A stretch of DNA of 64,000 nucleotides from Alistipes excrementigallinarum (GTDB taxonomy: Bacteria; Bacteroidota; Bacteroidia; Bacteroidales; Rikenellaceae): contig DXIP01000023.1 of assembly GCA_019112825.1 (NCBI GenBank), positions 186,001-250,000 on the forward strand, in the 5' to 3' direction. This document shows positions 41,307 to 50,327 of the stretch, piece by piece. Numbering within the stretch: the first letter of the stretch is position 1; each line of letters begins with the position of its first letter. The notes under the pieces were generated by a model, which ran no database searches, was not told the DNA's origin, and was given only the letters and a program-made list of their open reading frames with translations. Both the position numbers and the translations under genes were made by a program.

Positions 41307-41399
41307 CACGCGGGCGGGGCGGTGACGGACCGCGGTGCGGTGCGGGTGCCCCGCTGCAGGAGCGCAGCTGACAAGAACCGGAACAAGAGAAATATCAAG

Positions 41400-42041
41400 A
41401 TGGAGAAGATGGAGAAATCAATTGCCAAGGATTTGCTCTCAATCGGCGCGGTCTTCCTGCGCCCCGAGCAGCCGTTTACGTGGGCGAGCGGCATCAAGAG
41501 CCCGATTTATTGCGACAACCGGCTGACCCTCACGGCCCCCGTCGTGCGCAGTCGTGTGGAGGAGGGCCTCGCGCAGATTGTCCGCACGAAGTTCCCCGAG
41601 GCCGAGGTGCTGATGGGTACCTCGACGGCCGGAATCGCCCATGCCGCCATCACGGCGACGATTCTCAACCTGCCGATGGGCTACGTCCGCAGCGGTTCGA
41701 AGGACCACGGACGCGGCAACCAGATTGAGGGCCGTCTGGAGAAGGGCCAGAAGGTGGTGGTCATCGAGGACCTCATCTCGACGGCCGGCTCCTGCATCGA
41801 GGTGGTCAACGCGCTGCGCGAGGCGGGTGCCGAGGTGCTGGGCGTCGCTTCGATTTTCACCTACGGCATGAAGAAGGGGTTGGACCGGCTCAAGGAGGCC
41901 GGCGTGGTCAACTACAGCCTCTCGAACCTCGACGCCCTGGTGGAGGTGGCTGCCGACGAGGGCTACATCCAGCCCGAGGACAAGGCGCGCCTGCTCCGCT
42001 TCCGCGACAACCCCTCGGACGAGAGCTGGATGCAGCGCTGA
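41400..42041 (+). CDS. pyrE: Orotate phosphoribosyltransferase
   Basis: A 213-residue type I phosphoribosyltransferase converting orotate and PRPP to OMP. GIKSPIYCDNR (substrate site), the flexible loop RSGSKDHGRGNQIEG and the PRPP-binding motif VVVIEDLISTAGS are clear. ATG at 41400 is taken, with an alternative ATG three codons later. pyrB follows after 49 bases. Confidence 0.95.
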   Translation: MEKMEKSIAKDLLSIGAVFLRPEQPFTWASGIKSPIYCDNRLTLTAPVVRSRVEEGLAQIVRTKFPEAEVLMGTSTAGIAHAAITATILNLPMGYVRSGSKDHGRGNQIEGRLEKGQKVVVIEDLISTAGSCIEVVNALREAGAEVLGVASIFTYGMKKGLDRLKEAGVVNYSLSNLDALVEVAADEGYIQPEDKARLLRFRDNPSDESWMQR

Positions 42042-42090
42042 GAGGCTGCCGCTGCACAATGTGAAACCCGCTAATTGCTGATTGCCTGAT

Positions 42091-43176
42091 ATGAGACATC
42101 TGATAGACCCGACCGACCTGTCGGTCGCCGAAACCGAACAGATTGTGGCGCTGGCCGAGGACATCATCGCCAACCGCGCCAAATACAGCGAAGCCTGCAA
42201 GGGAAAGAAGCTGGCGACGCTCTTCTACGAACCCTCGACGCGTACGCGTCTGAGCTTCACGTCGGCCATGCTGGAGCTGGGCGGTACCGTCATCGGCTTC
42301 TCGGACGCCAATTCCTCCTCCGTATCGAAGGGCGAGACCGTGGCCGACACGGTGCGCGTCATCCGCTGCTTCGCCGACATCATCGCCATGCGCCACTTCA
42401 AGGAGGGTGCCCCTCTGGTGGCGTCGCAGTATGCCGGCATCCCGGTCATCAACGCCGGTGACGGCAGCCACGCCCACCCGACGCAGACGCTTACGGACCT
42501 GCTCACCATCAAGCGTGAGAAGGGGCGCTTCGACCACCTGACCATCGGCTTCTGCGGTGACCTGAAGTTCGGCCGCACGGTGCACTCGCTCATCAAGGCG
42601 CTCTCGCGCTACGAGGGCATCCGCGTGATTCTGATTTCGCCCGAGGAGCTGCGCCTGCCCGACTACATGCTGCAGGAGATGAGCGCCAACTCGAAGCTGG
42701 AGTTCCACGAGGTGCGCACCATGGAGGAGGTGATGCCCGAGCTCGACATCCTCTACATGACGCGCGTGCAGAAGGAGCGCTTCCTCGACGAGGAGGAGTT
42801 CGACCGCGTGAAGAACAGCTTCGTGCTCGACCCCGACAAACTGAAGACGGCCCGCAAGGATATGATTATCCTCCACCCGCTGCCGCGCGTGAACGAAATC
42901 ACGCGTGCGGTCGACAACGACCCGCGTGCGGCCTACTTCCGCCAGGTCGAGAACGGCAAGTTCGTCCGTATGGCGCTGATTTACACGCTGCTCAAGTGGG
43001 CTGACGAGAACAAGCCCTTCGACCATACGCCCCATTTCGACGAGGAGTACATCGTCAACGAGCTGGTCTGCCCGAACCGACGCTGCATCTCGGCGACGGA
43101 GGATGTCGACCAGCTCTTCCGGCGCCACGCCGACGGCACGTGCCGCTGCGCCTACTGCGAGTCGAAGGCGAAATAG
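42091..43176 (+). CDS. pyrB: Aspartate carbamoyltransferase fused to a PyrI-type zinc domain
   Basis: A 361-residue protein. Residues 1 to about 312 are the catalytic chain: carbamoyl-phosphate motif YEPSTRTRLSF, HAHPTQTLTDLL, and ILHPLPRVNEI. The last 35 residues are not part of normal PyrB. They contain Cys327, Cys332, Cys353 and Cys356 in the arrangement C-PNRR-C ... C-AY-CE, which is the zinc-binding signature of the regulatory chain PyrI. The nucleotide-binding half of PyrI is missing. Comparable PyrB-zinc domain fusions are known in Thermotoga and Treponema. The domain probably stabilises the catalytic assembly. This gene ends the pyr cluster; a terminator follows. Confidence 0.93.
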   Translation: MRHLIDPTDLSVAETEQIVALAEDIIANRAKYSEACKGKKLATLFYEPSTRTRLSFTSAMLELGGTVIGFSDANSSSVSKGETVADTVRVIRCFADIIAMRHFKEGAPLVASQYAGIPVINAGDGSHAHPTQTLTDLLTIKREKGRFDHLTIGFCGDLKFGRTVHSLIKALSRYEGIRVILISPEELRLPDYMLQEMSANSKLEFHEVRTMEEVMPELDILYMTRVQKERFLDEEEFDRVKNSFVLDPDKLKTARKDMIILHPLPRVNEITRAVDNDPRAAYFRQVENGKFVRMALIYTLLKWADENKPFDHTPHFDEEYIVNELVCPNRRCISATEDVDQLFRRHADGTCRCAYCESKAK

Positions 43177-43225
43177 AGCCGCTGTGCGGCGGCCCGTGCG
43201 GCCGGCACACGCTGCGAATTTGCGG

Positions 43226-43261
43226 AAAAGCTCCCTTTCGAGGGGGCTTTTTCCTCTTTTT
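43226..43261 (+). terminator. Terminator of the pyrimidine cluster
   Basis: A 10-bp stem (43226-43235 with 43242-43251, one G-U pair) is followed by a T-rich stretch. It lies 50 bases after the pyrB stop. Confidence 0.8.
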
Positions 43262-43439
43262 TATGCATTTGTCTGAAAAAAAGTGGCGGGTGGCGTCAGG
43301 AGTTTTGCCTGCTGAAGTGTTATAATACATAAGGTCGGAGCATCCGCATCCGGTCGGGAGTCGACGCAACGCTCCGGCCGGGGCCCGGAGCCCGGACCTG
43401 TGCAGTGGGGGAGATGCCCCGCGCGAAGAGAAAGGAGAG

Positions 43440-44027
43440 ATGGGTATGGAGTCGGTTTCTTCAGGCGAAATGCTGGACCTCGCGGCCTTTGACCGCCTGT
43501 TCGGGGAGTACAGGCCGCGCTTCATCCGTTTTGCCGCGTCGTATGTGACCGATGCGGCCGTGGCCGAGGACATCGTCATGGAGAGTTTCATGGCGGCGTG
43601 GGAGCGTCGTGCCCTCCTTTCGGAGCGGAGCCTCCCGCCCTACGTGCTGGTCATCGTCCGCAACAAGTGCCTCAACCACCTGCGCGCGCGTCAGGTGCGC
43701 CTGCGCGCCGAGGAGCACCTCCATTCGCACGGTGCGCGGATGCTCGAACTCCGCATCTCGACCCTCGAGGCGTGCGAACCCGCGCAGCTCTTCTCGGACG
43801 AGGCCCGGCGGCTGGTTAACGAGACGCTCGACCGCCTGCCTGACCGTACGCGCGAGGTCTTCGTCCGCAGCCGCTTCCGCGGCGAGAGCTACAAGGAGAT
43901 TGCCGCCGCTCTGGGAACGACGGTCAAGAGCGTCGAGTTCGAAATCTCGAAGGCGATGCGCTCGCTGCGCGTCTCGCTCAAGGACTATCTTCCGATTCTC
44001 ATGCTTTTTCTGCTGATTGACAAATAG
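43440..44027 (+). CDS. ECF-type RNA polymerase sigma factor of the N-glycan PUL
   Basis: A 195-residue sigma-70 family protein. Region 2 is visible as FIRFAASYVTDAAVAEDIVMESFMAAWE and the preceding FDRLFGEYRPR. Region 4 contains TLDRLPDRTREVFVRSRFRGESYKEIAAALGTTVKSVEFEI. Bacteroidales ECF factors of this length are released by FecR-type anti-sigma factors on glycan import. It is the first gene of the PUL and is followed by a FecR homologue after 95 bases. The 178 bases between the terminator before it and its start hold no clear TAnnTTTG box. Confidence 0.9.
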   Translation: MGMESVSSGEMLDLAAFDRLFGEYRPRFIRFAASYVTDAAVAEDIVMESFMAAWERRALLSERSLPPYVLVIVRNKCLNHLRARQVRLRAEEHLHSHGARMLELRISTLEACEPAQLFSDEARRLVNETLDRLPDRTREVFVRSRFRGESYKEIAAALGTTVKSVEFEISKAMRSLRVSLKDYLPILMLFLLIDK

Positions 44028-44122
44028 TTGCTCCTCGTGGAGCTGCCGCCGGGCGCCCGCATCCGAAAAAAATCCGACTTTTTTTCAGGGGAAGGGCGCC
44101 TTTCGGTGTTATTAGTGTGACT

Positions 44123-45055
44123 ATGGACAAAGAACTGCTCTACCGCTTTTTCAATGGAGAGACCTCCGTCGAGGAGGAGCAACGCCTGCTCGATGAAATC
44201 GACCGCAACCCCGAAAGCCGCCGCGAGCTGCTCTCGGAGCGCCGCCTCTTCGACTCGATGCTGATGCTGACGGATGCGGAGCGTGCCGCGGCGCGCCGTC
44301 CGCGGATGCAGCTGCTCCGCGGGGCCCGTCGTCTGCTCCGCTATGCCGCCGTGGTGCTCGTGACGCTCGGCGCGGCGGCCCTCTACGTACAGCTCGGCCA
44401 CAACCGTCTGGCGGGCGCGGGCAATACCGTCTCGGTTCCGGCCGGACAGCGGGTCGACCTGGTGCTGCCCGACGGCACGAAGGTCTGCATGAACGCCTGC
44501 TCCGAGCTGAGCTATCCGGCCCTCTTCTCCGACGGGGAGCGCCGCGTGCGGCTCGACGGCGAGGCCTTCTTCGAGGTGGCGCACGATGCGAAGCACCCCT
44601 TCGTGGTCGAGACCTTCGCCTGCGATGTCGAGGTGCTCGGTACGAAATTCGACGTCGAGGCGCATGCCGCAAGCGACAAGTTCGTCACCTCGCTCGTCGA
44701 GGGGCGCGTGCGTGTGGTGGACCGCGACCGTCAGGTCGAGCTGCAGCCCGGCGAGCAGGTGAGCCAGGTGGACGGCCGCCTCGTGGTGGGGCGGATTCCC
44801 GACTACGAGAACTTCCAGTGGCGCGACGGCCTGATAGCCTTCCGCGACGCCTCGTTCGGCGAGCTGATTGAGGAGTTCGAGAAGTACTACGACGTACGCA
44901 TCGTGGTGGCGCCCGGGCGCGACTTCTCGTCGAACCGCTTCACGGGCAAAATCCGCATCTCGGAGGGGCTCGACCACGCCCTGTGGGTGCTGCAGCGCAG
45001 CGCCGACTTCGTCTGCGAGCGCAGCGAGAGCGGCGACGTTATCTACATCCGCTGA
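44123..45055 (+). CDS. FecR family transmembrane anti-sigma factor
   Basis: A 310-residue protein. A cytoplasmic N-terminal part (LYRFFNGETSVEEEQRLLDEI) is followed by a membrane helix (LRYAAVVLVTLGAAALYVQLG, about residues 75-95) and the periplasmic FecR core (VPAGQRVDLVLPDGTKVCMNA, GEAFFEVAHDAKHPFVV, VLGTKFDVEAH). A C-terminal DUF4974-type domain ends the protein (FRDASFGELIEEFEKYYDVRI...). It keeps the sigma factor inactive until its periplasmic part contacts the STN domain of the SusC homologue. The ATG at 44123 is preferred to a GTG two codons upstream. Confidence 0.92.
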   Translation: MDKELLYRFFNGETSVEEEQRLLDEIDRNPESRRELLSERRLFDSMLMLTDAERAAARRPRMQLLRGARRLLRYAAVVLVTLGAAALYVQLGHNRLAGAGNTVSVPAGQRVDLVLPDGTKVCMNACSELSYPALFSDGERRVRLDGEAFFEVAHDAKHPFVVETFACDVEVLGTKFDVEAHAASDKFVTSLVEGRVRVVDRDRQVELQPGEQVSQVDGRLVVGRIPDYENFQWRDGLIAFRDASFGELIEEFEKYYDVRIVVAPGRDFSSNRFTGKIRISEGLDHALWVLQRSADFVCERSESGDVIYIR

Positions 45056-45272
45056 ACCCCGGGGGGAGGCGGCGGATGCATGCGAAAGAATATGACAGAC
45101 AGAAAAAATAATAACGAAAAACCGAGACGAACGCCTATGTAAGAAGAAACGAACTACACCCATTTGAAACAATTCCGTGCCGCACGCCGCGACGTGCGGA
45201 CCGTCTCCCCCGCGCGGAGACATTCGAGGAGCCGCCCGGCGGGAACACACTAACCAACTTAAACCTTGAAAT

Positions 45273-48200
45273 ATGAAAATGAAAAGGCAAGCAAGAGCCT
45301 TCGTGTTCTTGCCTGTATTGGCACTTTTGTGCTGCTTTTTCGCAGGCGGAGCCTACGCGCAGCGCGTGGCCGTGACGCTGAAGGCGACGGATGCCCCGCT
45401 GGAGCAGGTGCTCGATGCGATTGAAAAACAAACTACCTATCTTTTCGTCTACGACAAGAGCGTCGACGTGACGCGCCGCGTATCGGTCGACGTCGACAAC
45501 ATGCCTCTGGGCACGGTGCTCTCGACGCTCTTCGGTTCGACCGATATCAGCTATGCCGTAGAGAACTCCTCCATCGTCTTGTCCCGTCGGGCTGCGGAGC
45601 CGACCGCTCCGAAGTCCAAAAACCCTGTCGTCGTAACGGGTGAGGTCGTCGACGGGGCGGGACTCCCCGTCATCGGCGCCAGTGTGATTGTCAAGGGCAC
45701 GACCCTCGGCACGAGCACCGGCGTCGACGGCTCCTATTCGCTCCAGGTTCCGGCTCCCGCCGAGTCGGCCGTGCTGACGGTCAACTACCTGGGCTACGAA
45801 CCGGTCGAAGTGGCCGTGGGCAGCCGCACCCAAATCCGCATCACGCTGCGCGAGTCGGCCGTCGATGTCGACGCGGTGGTGGTGACGGCCCTCGGCATCA
45901 AGCGCTCCGAGAAGGCACTTTCGTACAACGTCCAGCAGGTGAGCTCCGAGGAGCTGCTCGCCGGCAAGGATGTCAACTTCGTCAACTCGCTCAACGGCAA
46001 GGTGGCCGGTGTGACCATCAACGCCTCGTCGTCGGGCGTCGGCGGCGCCTCGAAGGTGGTCATGCGCGGTCAGAAGTCCATCATGCAGTCGTCGAACGCC
46101 CTCTACGTCATCGACGGCGTGCCGATGTTCACCACGGCGCGTGACGGCGGCACGGAGTTCGCCTCGCAGGGTACGACCGACCCCATCGCCGACATCAACC
46201 CCGAGGACATCGAATCCATCTCGGTGCTTAACGGCGCCGCAGCGGCGGCCCTCTACGGTTCGGATGCCGCCAACGGCGCCATCGTGGTGACGACCAAGCG
46301 CGGCAAGGCCGGCTTCACGTCGGTGACCGTCTCGAGCAACACCGAGGTGATGAGCTCCTTCATGCTGCCGTCGTTCCAGAACCGCTACGGCACGGGCGAC
46401 CTCCTCTCGAGCGAGGGGTCGATTGACCGCAGCTGGGGACAACGGCTCAACAAGGCCAACTACATGGGCTACGACCCCGCGTCGGACTACTTCCAGACGG
46501 GCGTGACCGGCACCGAGAGCTTCTCCTTCTCGACCGGCACCGACAAGAACCAGACCTACCTCTCGGCCGCTGCGGTCAACTCGCGCGGCATCGTCCCCAA
46601 CAACGGCTACGACCGCTACAACTTCACCTTCCGCAATACGACCAGCTTCCTGAAGGACCGTCTGACGCTCGACGTGAGCGCCAACTACGTCATCCAGAAG
46701 GACCGCAACATGACCAACCAGGGTGTCTACAACAACTCGCTGGTGGGTGCCTACATCTTCCCGCGCGGTAACGACTGGAACGACGTGAAGATGTACGAGC
46801 GCTACGACATGTCGCGCCTGCTCTACACGCAGTACTGGCCCGTGGGTGCCGCCGGCATGACCATGCAGAACCCCTACTGGATTAACTACCGCAACCTGCG
46901 CGAGAACCGCAAGGACCGCTACATGTTCAATGCGCAGCTCTCCTACGACATCCTCGACTGGCTCTCGGTTTCGGGCCGCCTGCGCGTCGACAACGCCCAC
47001 ACGGACTACACCGAGAAGTTCTACGCCTCGACCAACACGCAGCTGACCGAGGGGTCGCGAAACGGCCTCTACGGCATCACCACCTCGAAGGACAAGCAGG
47101 TCTACGGCGACGTGCTGGTCAACATCAACAAGACCTTCGGCGAGAACTGGTCGCTGCAGGCCAACGTCGGCGCCTCGATTTCCGACCTGCGCTACGACGC
47201 CATGAAGGTGCGCGGCCCCATCCCCGACGGCTCCATCACCGACGAGAAGCCGCTGCTGGCCAACGTCTTCAACGTGCAGAACCTGAGCAACTCGTCGCTC
47301 ACGACACGTCTGCAGGAGGGCTGGCGCGAGCAGACGCAGTCCATCTTCGCCTCGGCCGAGGTGGGCTTCAAGAACGCCTACTTCCTCACGCTGACGGGCC
47401 GTAACGACTGGCCTTCGCAGCTGGCGGGCCCCCACTCGAACCGCTCGTCGTTCTTCTATCCTTCGGTCGGCGCCTCGGTGGTGCTCTCGGAGATTATCCC
47501 CAACATGCCGAAGAACCTCTCCTACATCAAGCTGCGCGCCTCGTACGCCTCGGTGGGCGTCGCCTTCGAGCGCTTCATCGCCAACCCGCGCTACAGCTGG
47601 AACGCCAGCGGCCTGAGCTGGAACACCAAGACGCAGTACCCGATGTATGACCTGAAGCCCGAGCGGACGAAGTCCTTCGAGGTGGGTCTGACGATGCGCT
47701 TCCTCAAGCACTTCAACCTCGACTTCACCTACTACGACACCCGTACGCAGGACCAGACCTTCGACCCGCAGGTGTCGACCGGTTCGGGAAGCTCGACCAT
47801 CTACATCCAGTCGGGTAACATCCGCAACCGCGGTATCGAGCTGGCGCTGGGGTACAGCAACACCTGGGGCAAGTTCTCGTGGGATAGCAACTACACCCTC
47901 TCGACCAACCGCAACGAGATTCTCTCGCTGGCCAACAACGTGGTCAACCCCGAGACGGGCGAACACTTCTCGGTCGACCTGCTCGACATGAACGGTCTGG
48001 GTACGGCGCACTTCCTGCTCAAGGAGGGCGGCACGCTGGGTGACCTCTACTCGTTCGTCGACCTCAAGCGCGACGAGACGGGCTCGATTTACATCGATGC
48101 CGATGGCAAGCTGGCCACCGAGACCATCGGCAACGTCGACCGCTACATCAAGCTGGGTTCGGTGCTGCCCGATGCCAACATGGCCTGGCGCAACGACTTC

Positions 48201-48662
48201 CGCGTGGGCAACTTCCACTTCGGCTTTATGATTTCGGCGCGTCTGGGCGGCATCGTCTTCTCGCGTACGCAGGCCATGCTCGACTACTACGGCGTTTCGG
48301 AGGCTTCGGCCGCGGCGCGCGATGCGGGCACCGTGATGATTAACGGCGGCGACTATGTCGACCCCAACGTCTGGTATTCGGCCATCGGCGGCGGCAACTC
48401 GGTGCCGCAGTACTACACCTACTCGGCGACGAACGTCCGTCTGCAGGAGGCCTCCATCGGCTACACCATTCCGCGCAAGAAGCTGGGCAACCTCTGCGAA
48501 ATCACCCTCTCGCTCGTGGGCCGCAACCTGTGGATGCTCTACTGCAAGGCTCCGTTCGACCCCGAGACCATCGCCACGACGGGTAACTTCTACCAGGGCA
48601 TCGACTACTTCATGATGCCGTCGCTGCGCAACATCGGCTTCAACCTCAGACTCAAATTCTAA
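45273..48662 (+). CDS. SusC/RagA-type TonB-dependent receptor with STN domain
   Basis: 1129 residues, complete. After the signal peptide comes an STN domain (about residues 30-105, LKATDAPLEQVLDAIEKQTT), which signals to the FecR protein. Then follow a carboxypeptidase-like domain (VTGEVVDGAGLPVIGASVIVKGT, about 115-195), the plug with the SusC hallmark AAAAALYGSDAANGAIVVTTK, and the barrel with a C-terminal aromatic residue (FNLRLKF). It imports oligosaccharides together with the SusD homologue encoded four bases downstream. A 217-base leader precedes it, ending in an A-rich stretch; nothing else is recognised there. Confidence 0.96.
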   Translation: MKMKRQARAFVFLPVLALLCCFFAGGAYAQRVAVTLKATDAPLEQVLDAIEKQTTYLFVYDKSVDVTRRVSVDVDNMPLGTVLSTLFGSTDISYAVENSSIVLSRRAAEPTAPKSKNPVVVTGEVVDGAGLPVIGASVIVKGTTLGTSTGVDGSYSLQVPAPAESAVLTVNYLGYEPVEVAVGSRTQIRITLRESAVDVDAVVVTALGIKRSEKALSYNVQQVSSEELLAGKDVNFVNSLNGKVAGVTINASSSGVGGASKVVMRGQKSIMQSSNALYVIDGVPMFTTARDGGTEFASQGTTDPIADINPEDIESISVLNGAAAAALYGSDAANGAIVVTTKRGKAGFTSVTVSSNTEVMSSFMLPSFQNRYGTGDLLSSEGSIDRSWGQRLNKANYMGYDPASDYFQTGVTGTESFSFSTGTDKNQTYLSAAAVNSRGIVPNNGYDRYNFTFRNTTSFLKDRLTLDVSANYVIQKDRNMTNQGVYNNSLVGAYIFPRGNDWNDVKMYERYDMSRLLYTQYWPVGAAGMTMQNPYWINYRNLRENRKDRYMFNAQLSYDILDWLSVSGRLRVDNAHTDYTEKFYASTNTQLTEGSRNGLYGITTSKDKQVYGDVLVNINKTFGENWSLQANVGASISDLRYDAMKVRGPIPDGSITDEKPLLANVFNVQNLSNSSLTTRLQEGWREQTQSIFASAEVGFKNAYFLTLTGRNDWPSQLAGPHSNRSSFFYPSVGASVVLSEIIPNMPKNLSYIKLRASYASVGVAFERFIANPRYSWNASGLSWNTKTQYPMYDLKPERTKSFEVGLTMRFLKHFNLDFTYYDTRTQDQTFDPQVSTGSGSSTIYIQSGNIRNRGIELALGYSNTWGKFSWDSNYTLSTNRNEILSLANNVVNPETGEHFSVDLLDMNGLGTAHFLLKEGGTLGDLYSFVDLKRDETGSIYIDADGKLATETIGNVDRYIKLGSVLPDANMAWRNDFRVGNFHFGFMISARLGGIVFSRTQAMLDYYGVSEASAAARDAGTVMINGGDYVDPNVWYSAIGGGNSVPQYYTYSATNVRLQEASIGYTIPRKKLGNLCEITLSLVGRNLWMLYCKAPFDPETIATTGNFYQGIDYFMMPSLRNIGFNLRLKF

Positions 48663-48666
48663 AACC

Positions 48667-50301
48667 ATGAAACTTCACATATTCAGGCCCTTTGTCTGCC
48701 TGCTTGCCGCAGCGGGCATCTCCTGCACGGCCAACTACATGGACATCAACGGCAATCCCTACGAGCCGACCGAGGACCAGATGCAGGCCGACGGATACAT
48801 CATCGGCGCGACGCTGACGGCGCTTGCAACCACCGTCGTCTCGACCGACGTCAATACGGCTCAGTTCACCGACGTGCTGATGGGCGGCCCGCTGGGCGGC
48901 TACTTCACCACGACGGGTTCCTTCCCCACGGGCACCATCATGAACTTCAACCCGACGGACGACTGGACCAACGTCTTCCTGGCCAGCGACAAGATTATCC
49001 CGGTGCTCTACTCCAACCTGCGCGAGCTGGAGCGCGTGACCGACGACCCCATCACGCTGGCCATCGCCGAGGTCATCAAGGTTGCGGCCATGAGCCGCGT
49101 TACGGACACCTACGGCCCGATTCCCTACTCGAAGGTGGGTGAGGACGGCAAGCTGCAGGTGCCCTACGATTCGCAGGAGGAGGTCTACACGCGTTTCTTC
49201 GAGGAGCTCGACCACGCCATCGGCGTGCTGACCGAGCACCGCACGGGCGCCATTGCCTCGACGGCCGACTACATCTACGGCGGCAGCGCCGAGAAGTGGT
49301 GCCGCTTCGCCAACTCGCTCAAGCTGCGTCTGGCCATGCGCATCGTCTATGCCGACAAGGCCAAGGCCCAGCAGATGGCCGAGAGCGCCGTCAAGAACGA
49401 GGTGGGCGTGATGACCTCGAATGCCGACAACGCCATGCTGACCGCCTTCGGCGAGAAGGGAAACCCGCTCTACACGGCCATCAACTACAACTCGGTGACG
49501 GCGGCCAACCATCCCGACGGCAAGGATTGCCAGACGGGCGGTGACACGCACGCCGCGGCCGACATCATCTGCTACATGAACGGCTACAACGACCCGCGCC
49601 GTCCCGCCTACTTCATCCCCTCGGAGTGGAGCGGCTACCAGTATGTCGGCATGCGCCGCAGCATCCAGATTCCCTCGCTGGTGACCGTCGGCCACAAGTA
49701 TTCGGGCATCAAGTGCGACATCTCGTCGCCCGTCTACTGGATGAACGCCGCCGAGGTGGCCTTCCTCAAGGCCGAGGCCAAGGCCGTCTTCGGATTCGAC
49801 ATGGGTCCCGGCACGGCCGAGGATTTCTACCGTGAAGGCATCCGCCTCTCGTTCGAGCAGTGGGGTGTCGCCGGCTGGGAGGAGTACGCCGCCGGTCAGA
49901 CCAAGCCGGAGAACTACCGCGACCCCAACGGCACGAACACCTACACGGAGCCCATCTCCGAAATCACCGTCGCCTGGAACGACGGCGCCTCGACCGAGGA
50001 GAAGCAGGAGCGCATCATCACCCAGAAGTGGATTGCCAACTGGCAGCTGGGCAACGAGGCGTGGGCCGACTTCCGCCGCACGGGCTATCCGCTCATGATG
50101 CCGGCCACGGCCGAGGGCAACAAAAGCAACGGCAAGGTCGATTCGCGCATGGGCGCCCGCCGCATGCCCTATCCGCAGGTCGAGTATACGACCAACGGCG
50201 AGAACGTGCGTCAGGCGGTGGCCTCCTGGCTCAACGGCGGCGACGACATGGCAACGCGCCTGTGGTGGGACTGCAAGGAGGACCTTCCGCAACTTCGATA
50301 A
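48667..50301 (+). CDS. SusD/RagB-type glycan-binding lipoprotein
   Basis: A 544-residue surface lipoprotein (signal ending in AAAGISC). Helical SusD features are visible: RELERVTDDPITLAIAEVIKVAAMSRVTDTYGPIPYS, WCRFANSLKLRLAMRIVYADKA and the late VYWMNAAEVAFLKAEAKAVFG, with a typical C-terminal WIANWQLGNEAWADFRRTGYP. It acts as the lid of the SusC channel and contributes to glycan capture. The sequence class (with the SYYxxxG-like end) fits the group associated with N-glycan PULs, but the ligand is inferred from neighbouring enzymes. Confidence 0.94.
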   Translation: MKLHIFRPFVCLLAAAGISCTANYMDINGNPYEPTEDQMQADGYIIGATLTALATTVVSTDVNTAQFTDVLMGGPLGGYFTTTGSFPTGTIMNFNPTDDWTNVFLASDKIIPVLYSNLRELERVTDDPITLAIAEVIKVAAMSRVTDTYGPIPYSKVGEDGKLQVPYDSQEEVYTRFFEELDHAIGVLTEHRTGAIASTADYIYGGSAEKWCRFANSLKLRLAMRIVYADKAKAQQMAESAVKNEVGVMTSNADNAMLTAFGEKGNPLYTAINYNSVTAANHPDGKDCQTGGDTHAAADIICYMNGYNDPRRPAYFIPSEWSGYQYVGMRRSIQIPSLVTVGHKYSGIKCDISSPVYWMNAAEVAFLKAEAKAVFGFDMGPGTAEDFYREGIRLSFEQWGVAGWEEYAAGQTKPENYRDPNGTNTYTEPISEITVAWNDGASTEEKQERIITQKWIANWQLGNEAWADFRRTGYPLMMPATAEGNKSNGKVDSRMGARRMPYPQVEYTTNGENVRQAVASWLNGGDDMATRLWWDCKEDLPQLR

Positions 50302-50327
50302 TCACCTAAAACGAATCCAAGACTGAT

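Noticed and set aside
44000..44122. Rho-independent terminator between sigma factor and FecR genes
   Set aside because: The T-run near 44080 has no preceding stable stem, so the two genes are treated as co-transcribed.
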